Assembly (NCBI GenBank): GCA_004558185.1
Contig: SFDP01000028.1
Coordinates: 1-33,534, forward strand
Reading direction: 5' to 3'
Length of the DNA stretch: 33,534 nucleotides
Source of the DNA: Lachnospiraceae bacterium
GTDB lineage: Bacteria; Bacillota; Clostridia; Lachnospirales; Lachnospiraceae
Shown: positions 29,895 through 33,534 of the stretch, piece by piece
How positions within the stretch are numbered: position 1 is the stretch's first letter
Layout: each line of letters begins with the position of its first letter
Position numbers and translations under genes: made by a program
Notes under the pieces: generated by a model
Told to the model about the DNA's origin: nothing
The model's database searches: none
Seen by the model: only the letters and a program-made list of their open reading frames with translations

Positions 29895-30929
29895 ATGGCA
29901 ACTATCAGTGTATGTATGATTGTAAAAAATGAAGAGGCGGTTTTGGCCAGATGCCTGGACAGCCTGCAGGGTCTGTATGAGGAATTGATTATCGTAGATA
30001 CCGGTTCCGTTGACCGGACCAAGGATATAGCCGGAAGGTATACCAATAAGGTTTTTGATTTTTCGTGGACAGGCAGCTTTTCTGATGCCAGGAATTTTTC
30101 TTTTTCAAAGGCCCGGTGTGATTATATCTACGCAGCAGATGCGGATGAGGTAATCGATGAAGAGAATCGACAGAGATTTATGCGGCTAAAGGAGGCTTTA
30201 CTGCCGGAGGTAGAAATCGTTCAGATGTATTATGGGAACCAGCTTTCCCAAACCAGCATCTATAATTTTGACACAGAGCTGCGGCCCAAGCTGTATAAAC
30301 GCCAGCGTCAGTTTGTTTGGGAAGAGCCCATTCATGAAGCAGTAAGGCTGCAGCCAATGATTTTTGATAGTGATATTGTCATTACCCATCTTCCCCAGGG
30401 AGAGCATGGAAGCAGAGATCTGGAAGCCTTTGAAGGGATGCTGGAGAGGGGAGAAGAAATTTCTCAGCGATTACAGGATATTTATCTGAGAGAGTTATAC
30501 TTTGTGGGACAAGTGCATAATCTAAAGAAAGCCCATTCCTATCTGGAAGAGCTGTGTATGAGCCAAGAGGCCGAGAGTGATGCCTTTCAGCGGGCGATTG
30601 CCCTGCTATGCCGAGAGGCAGCATTGACCGATAATCATAAGGATTTGCTGAAGTATGGATTGAAGGGGGCAGCTACCAGGGCAAGCAGTGAGCTATGCCT
30701 GGAATTGGGCAGCTTTTTCCAAAAGGAAGGGGACTATGAAGAGGCGATTATGTGGTATTATAATGCGGCTAATGAGACGGAAAGTCTGATGGCGCTAAGT
30801 GCATCGACCAGTATTCCTTTAGAGAAAATGGCAGAGTGTTACGATGCCTTGGGAATGGAAGAGGAGGCTGCACAATGTCGGGAGCGGCTTTTGCCTGAGG
30901 AGGAGCCCTTGCCGGGACAGGAACTGTAG
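29895..30929 (+). CDS. GT2-family glycosyltransferase with C-terminal helical repeats
   Basis: Predicted to transfer a sugar from a nucleotide sugar to an unknown acceptor. The N-terminal GT-A domain (about 1-190) shows ISVCMIVKNEEAVLARCLDSL, EELIIVDTGSVDRTKDIA and YAADADEVID, where DAD serves as the DxD metal site. The C-terminal part (about 195-344) is helical, with tetratricopeptide-like units (ELCLELGSFFQKEGDYEEAIMWYYNAA). This layout occurs in GT2 proteins that modify proteins or peptides as well as in polysaccharide enzymes, so the acceptor is open. There is no membrane helix. It follows dusB after the repeat-bearing gap and precedes greA, which has its own promoter. Confidence 0.88.
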   Translation: MATISVCMIVKNEEAVLARCLDSLQGLYEELIIVDTGSVDRTKDIAGRYTNKVFDFSWTGSFSDARNFSFSKARCDYIYAADADEVIDEENRQRFMRLKEALLPEVEIVQMYYGNQLSQTSIYNFDTELRPKLYKRQRQFVWEEPIHEAVRLQPMIFDSDIVITHLPQGEHGSRDLEAFEGMLERGEEISQRLQDIYLRELYFVGQVHNLKKAHSYLEELCMSQEAESDAFQRAIALLCREAALTDNHKDLLKYGLKGAATRASSELCLELGSFFQKEGDYEEAIMWYYNAANETESLMALSASTSIPLEKMAECYDALGMEEEAAQCRERLLPEEEPLPGQEL

Positions 30930-31041
30930 CTGTATCATCCATGGTCGGACTGTTTCGGCTTTGAGCTTTGAGATGATGCAGAAGGAGGATAACTGCCCGG
31001 CAAAGGATAGCGGACAAGGTAGGCTTTTGAGGCATAATGTC

Positions 31042-31070
31042 TTGACACTGAGCACAAAAGTAGTTATAAT
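31042..31070 (+). promoter_or_regulatory. Consensus promoter of greA
   Basis: TTGACA (31042-31047), a 17-bp spacer and TATAAT (31065-31070), with both hexamers perfect. The leader is about 63 nt. The 30930-31041 stretch before it shows no gene. Confidence 0.85.
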
Positions 31071-31139
31071 ATCACAGCATTAGGGGTTATATCCCTGTAT
31101 ACTGGAGAACAGTGAATAAGCAGTAGAAAGGAAATTGCA

Positions 31140-31622
31140 ATGGAGGCAAAGAAGAACATCTTAACCTACGAGGGGTTGAGAAAATATGAGGATGAGTTAC
31201 ACGAGCTTAAGGTTGTCAGAAGAAAAGAAGTGGCCGAGAAGATTAAAGAGGCCAGAGAACAGGGCGACCTATCGGAAAATGCGGAATATGATGCAGCCAA
31301 GGACGAGCAGCGTGATATTGAAGCGAGAATAGAAGAGCTGGAAAAAATCCTGAAAAATGCAGAAGTTGTGGTGGAAGATGAAGTTGATTTGGAAAAAATC
31401 AATATCGGCTGTAAAGTAACTGTTTTAGATGTAGAGTTTAATGAGGAATGTGAATATAAGATTGTAGGCTCCACCGAGGCTAACAGCCTGCAGGGAAAGA
31501 TTTCCAATGAATCTCCTGTAGGGAAGGCACTGATCGGTGCCAAGGTAGGTGATACGGTTACGGTAGAGACGCCGGCAGGGGCCTGCCAATATAAGATATT
31601 GGAGATACAAAGATCAAAATAA
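31140..31622 (+). CDS. greA: Transcription elongation factor GreA
   Basis: Rescues backtracked RNA polymerase by stimulating transcript cleavage through the secondary channel. The 160 residues show an N-terminal antiparallel coiled coil (about 1-80). The conserved tip REQGDLSENAEYDAAKDEQ carries the acidic residues that act at the active site. A C-terminal FKBP-like domain (about 85-160) ends SPVGKALIGAKVGDTVTVETP. AAAGGA lies eight bases before the ATG. lysS follows after 129 bp, possibly on the same transcript. Confidence 0.96.
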   Translation: MEAKKNILTYEGLRKYEDELHELKVVRRKEVAEKIKEAREQGDLSENAEYDAAKDEQRDIEARIEELEKILKNAEVVVEDEVDLEKINIGCKVTVLDVEFNEECEYKIVGSTEANSLQGKISNESPVGKALIGAKVGDTVTVETPAGACQYKILEIQRSK

Positions 31623-31652
31623 TCAATGACCAACGTAAGAATAATGCCAGAC

Positions 31653-31683
31653 AGATACAGGTTTGCAGCAAAAGCCTGTATCT
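31653..31683 (+). promoter_or_regulatory. Hairpin in the greA-lysS gap
   Basis: AGATACAGG (31653-31661) pairs perfectly with CCTGTATCT (31675-31683). Only a weak T-tail (ATTTG) follows. It could be a partial terminator that lowers lysS expression or an mRNA processing or stability element. Confidence 0.45.
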
Positions 31684-31751
31684 ATTTGCATATGGGGAGG
31701 AAGACCCCGACTATGGCTGTCACATTGAGTACAGCAGAATGAGAGGATAAA

Positions 31752-33263
31752 ATGGGAGAGGCGCAGAATAACAATCAGCAGAAGAATCAGCAAAGCAGCA
31801 CACAGGACTTGAATCAGATTCTGAAGGCCAGAAGAGAAAAGCTGGCTAACCTTCAGGAGGCTGGGAAGGACCCCTTTGTGATAACCAAATATGAGGTAAC
31901 TCATCACGGTCAGGAGATTAAGGAGCACTACGACCAACTGGAGGGACAGACCGTTTCTATTGCAGGGCGAATCATGTTTAAGCGAGTAATGGGAAAGGCT
32001 TCCTTCTGTAATGTGCAGGATTTGAAAGGAAATATCCAGTGCTATGTGGCAAGAGACAGTATTGGAGAAGAACCCTATGCAGATTTTAAGAAATATGATG
32101 TAGGTGACATCGTAGGGGTAAAGGGTGAGGTGTTTACCACAAAGACCGGGGAAATATCTATTCATGCAGCAGAGGTTACCCTGCTTACCAAAAGCCTGCA
32201 GGTATTGCCGGAGAAATTCCACGGTCTGACCAATACGGATATCCGCTATCGCCAGCGCTATGTGGATCTGATTATGAACCAAGACGTAAGGGAAACCTTT
32301 GTAAAGCGTTCGCAGATCATCAGTTCTATCCGCCGTTATTTGGACTCGCAGGGATTTTTAGAGGTAGAGACTCCCATGCTGGTGAGCAATGCCGGAGGTG
32401 CAGCGGCAAGACCCTTTGAGACGCACTATAATGCTCTGGATGAGGATGTTAAGCTCAGAATTTCTCTTGAATTGTATTTAAAAAGGCTGATTGTAGGCGG
32501 TCTGGAAAAGGTATATGAAATTGGAAGAGTATTTCGTAATGAAGGATTGGATACCAGGCATAATCCGGAATTTACCCTGATGGAGTTATATCAGGCTTAT
32601 ACCGATTATCATGGCATGATGGATTTAACGGAGAATATGTTCCGCCATGTGGCTCAAGAGGTTTGCGGGACTACTCTGATTCCCTACGGAGAGCATGAGA
32701 TTGATTTAGGAAAGCCGTTTGCAAGACTTACCATGATCGATGCCATCAAGCAGTACTGCGGTGTGGATTTTAATGAGATTAAAACTACCGAAGAAGCGAA
32801 AAGAATTGCGGATGAGAAGGAAGTGCATTATGAGAAGCGCCATACCCGCGGCGATATTATGAATCTCTTCTTTGAGGAATTTGTGGAGGAACACCTGATT
32901 CAGCCCACCTTTATTATGGATCATCCGGTAGAGATTTCTCCTTTGACGAAGAGAAAGCCGGATCAGCCTGAGCTGGTGGAGCGTTTTGAGCTGTTCATCA
33001 CTGCAAAGGAAATGTGTAATGCCTACTCTGAGTTAAATGATCCCATTGATCAGAGAGAGCGCTTCAAGATGCAGGAGGCAGCTTTGGCAGCAGGGGATGA
33101 AGAGGCCAACACCACCGATGAAGACTTTATGAATGCGCTGGAAATCGGTATGCCGCCTACCGGTGGGATAGGATATGGTATTGACAGACTGGTGATGCTT
33201 TTGACCAATTCTCCGGCGATAAGGGATGTGCTGTTGTTTCCGACTCTCAAGTCTCAGAACTAA
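31752..33263 (+). CDS. lysS: Lysyl-tRNA synthetase, class II
   Basis: Charges tRNA-Lys with lysine. The 503 residues comprise a variable Gln/Asn-rich start (1-20) and an N-terminal OB-fold anticodon domain (about 60-160, VSIAGRIMFKRVMGKASFCNVQD). The class II catalytic core follows: motif 1 near VETPMLV, motif 2 FRNEGLDTRHNPEFTLMELYQAY, and motif 3 GGIGYGIDRLVMLLT at the end. The C-terminus is complete. GAGAGGATAAA precedes the ATG. It is terminated at 33398-33434 after an intervening small hairpin. Confidence 0.97.
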   Translation: MGEAQNNNQQKNQQSSTQDLNQILKARREKLANLQEAGKDPFVITKYEVTHHGQEIKEHYDQLEGQTVSIAGRIMFKRVMGKASFCNVQDLKGNIQCYVARDSIGEEPYADFKKYDVGDIVGVKGEVFTTKTGEISIHAAEVTLLTKSLQVLPEKFHGLTNTDIRYRQRYVDLIMNQDVRETFVKRSQIISSIRRYLDSQGFLEVETPMLVSNAGGAAARPFETHYNALDEDVKLRISLELYLKRLIVGGLEKVYEIGRVFRNEGLDTRHNPEFTLMELYQAYTDYHGMMDLTENMFRHVAQEVCGTTLIPYGEHEIDLGKPFARLTMIDAIKQYCGVDFNEIKTTEEAKRIADEKEVHYEKRHTRGDIMNLFFEEFVEEHLIQPTFIMDHPVEISPLTKRKPDQPELVERFELFITAKEMCNAYSELNDPIDQRERFKMQEAALAAGDEEANTTDEDFMNALEIGMPPTGGIGYGIDRLVMLLTNSPAIRDVLLFPTLKSQN

Positions 33264-33265
33264 GA

Positions 33266-33397
33266 AACCCAGTATTTATGCGGGTTTAGAGGCTCGAAAA
33301 TAAGTTTGACCTCAAAATGACTACAAAAAAGTCCGATATAGTCAGAAATAATCAGAAATAATTTGTGTGGGAAAACGAAATTAGGCAGTTTTTTGAA
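33266..33397. other. Region after lysS without a gene
   Basis: No gene is visible. AAACCC-N11-GGGTTT forms a small hairpin right after the stop. A 10-bp tandem repeat TCAGAAATAA occupies 33342-33361. I see nothing that supports an attachment site. Confidence 0.4.
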
Positions 33398-33434
33398 GCC
33401 ACTTTCTAAAGAAATTTAGAAGGTGGCTTTTTTT
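33398..33434 (+). terminator. Strong intrinsic terminator downstream of lysS
   Basis: GCCACTTTCTAAA (33398-33410) pairs with TTTAGAAGGTGGC (33415-33427), 13 bp with one G-U pair and a 4-nt loop, followed by seven T. Confidence 0.92.
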
Positions 33435-33481
33435 CGCTTTATAGGAAAGACCGCCTGCGGCGCTCTCTTGAATTGAAAAGG

Positions 33482-33499
33482 GCCCGCACGGAGGCGGGC
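33482..33499 (-). terminator. Possible terminator of a minus-strand gene beyond the window
   Basis: GCCCGC (33482-33487) pairs with GCGGGC (33494-33499). On the minus strand it is followed by CCTTTTC, suggesting the end of a gene lying to the right and converging on lysS. Confidence 0.5.
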
Positions 33500-33534
33500 A
33501 CAACAAGCAGACGAATGTTGGTTTAGAAGATATA

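Noticed and set aside
31166..31633. Minus-strand open frame of 155 codons antisense to greA
   Set aside because: Serine-rich shadow translation of the greA coiled coil with no ribosome site.
31623..32282. Minus-strand open frame of 219 codons antisense to lysS
   Set aside because: It is the complement of a secure lysS frame. The translation is low-complexity hydrophobic with no family pattern, and there is no ribosome site.
33298..33397. Attachment site or mobile element end after lysS
   Set aside because: Only a 10-bp tandem repeat and short stems are present. There is no integrase, no duplicated gene end and no terminal inverted repeat.
1..33534. CRISPR array, tRNA or rRNA genes, prophage or insertion sequence
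   Set aside because: No regularly spaced repeats, cloverleaf-like sequence, transposase or phage genes were seen on reading both strands.

Overview
The window reads as a chromosomal segment of a low-to-mid GC anaerobic Firmicute, most likely Lachnospiraceae (Clostridium cluster XIVa). The basis is the protein style (metK, dnaE, pfkA, birA, dusB, greA, lysS and several small conserved proteins I associate with that family), strong AGGAGG ribosome binding sites, TTGACA/TATAAT promoters, a SAM-I riboswitch and a SleB/CwlJ-type wall hydrolase. The placement comes from pattern recognition, not from a database search. I see no rRNA, tRNA, CRISPR, prophage or insertion sequence. The gene content is mostly core metabolism and information processing.

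Layout, left to right. Positions 1-439: non-coding DNA rich in small hairpins, then a membrane TPR-GGDEF diguanylate cyclase whose N-terminus may be interrupted by a seven-G tract. A bidirectional terminator separates it from convergent carB (minus strand), which has a long structured leader. Then come a sugar nucleotidyltransferase and galE, a small conserved minus-strand gene, a small alarmone synthetase (relQ type), a coiled-coil membrane protein with a 14-residue repeat, a flavin reductase-like protein, and a broken 3' remnant of a Y-family DNA polymerase. Next are a LysM-G5-M23 wall peptidase, murA, an HD-GYP c-di-GMP phosphodiesterase with an unusual structured leader, SAM riboswitch-metK, dnaE, pfkA, a TrmH/SpoU methyltransferase with proC, and an SH3-SH3-SleB wall hydrolase. 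The last part holds an NfeD/SPFH membrane pair, argF, birA, a small conserved protein, dusB, a GT2 glycosyltransferase with helical repeats, greA and lysS.

How the genes fit together. Both c-di-GMP synthesis (GGEEF, with an inhibitory RxxD site) and breakdown (HD-GYP) are present. Envelope construction and remodelling are represented by murA, the M23 and SleB-type hydrolases, and galE with the nucleotidyltransferase. Both hydrolase genes carry exact matches to the TGTWAH-N5-TGTWAH motif bound by WalR in Bacillus and Staphylococcus, close to their promoters. carB, argF and proC belong to carbamoyl phosphate, arginine and proline metabolism.

No clearly new multi-gene system is visible. The most interesting signals are regulatory: the folded leader and promoter palindrome of the HD-GYP gene, the folded carB leader, the WalR-like boxes, the G-tract at the cyclase start, a Shine-Dalgarno/anti-Shine-Dalgarno hairpin before relQ, and a 21-bp sequence that both forms the 3' end of the methyltransferase gene and lies upstream of the glycosyltransferase.
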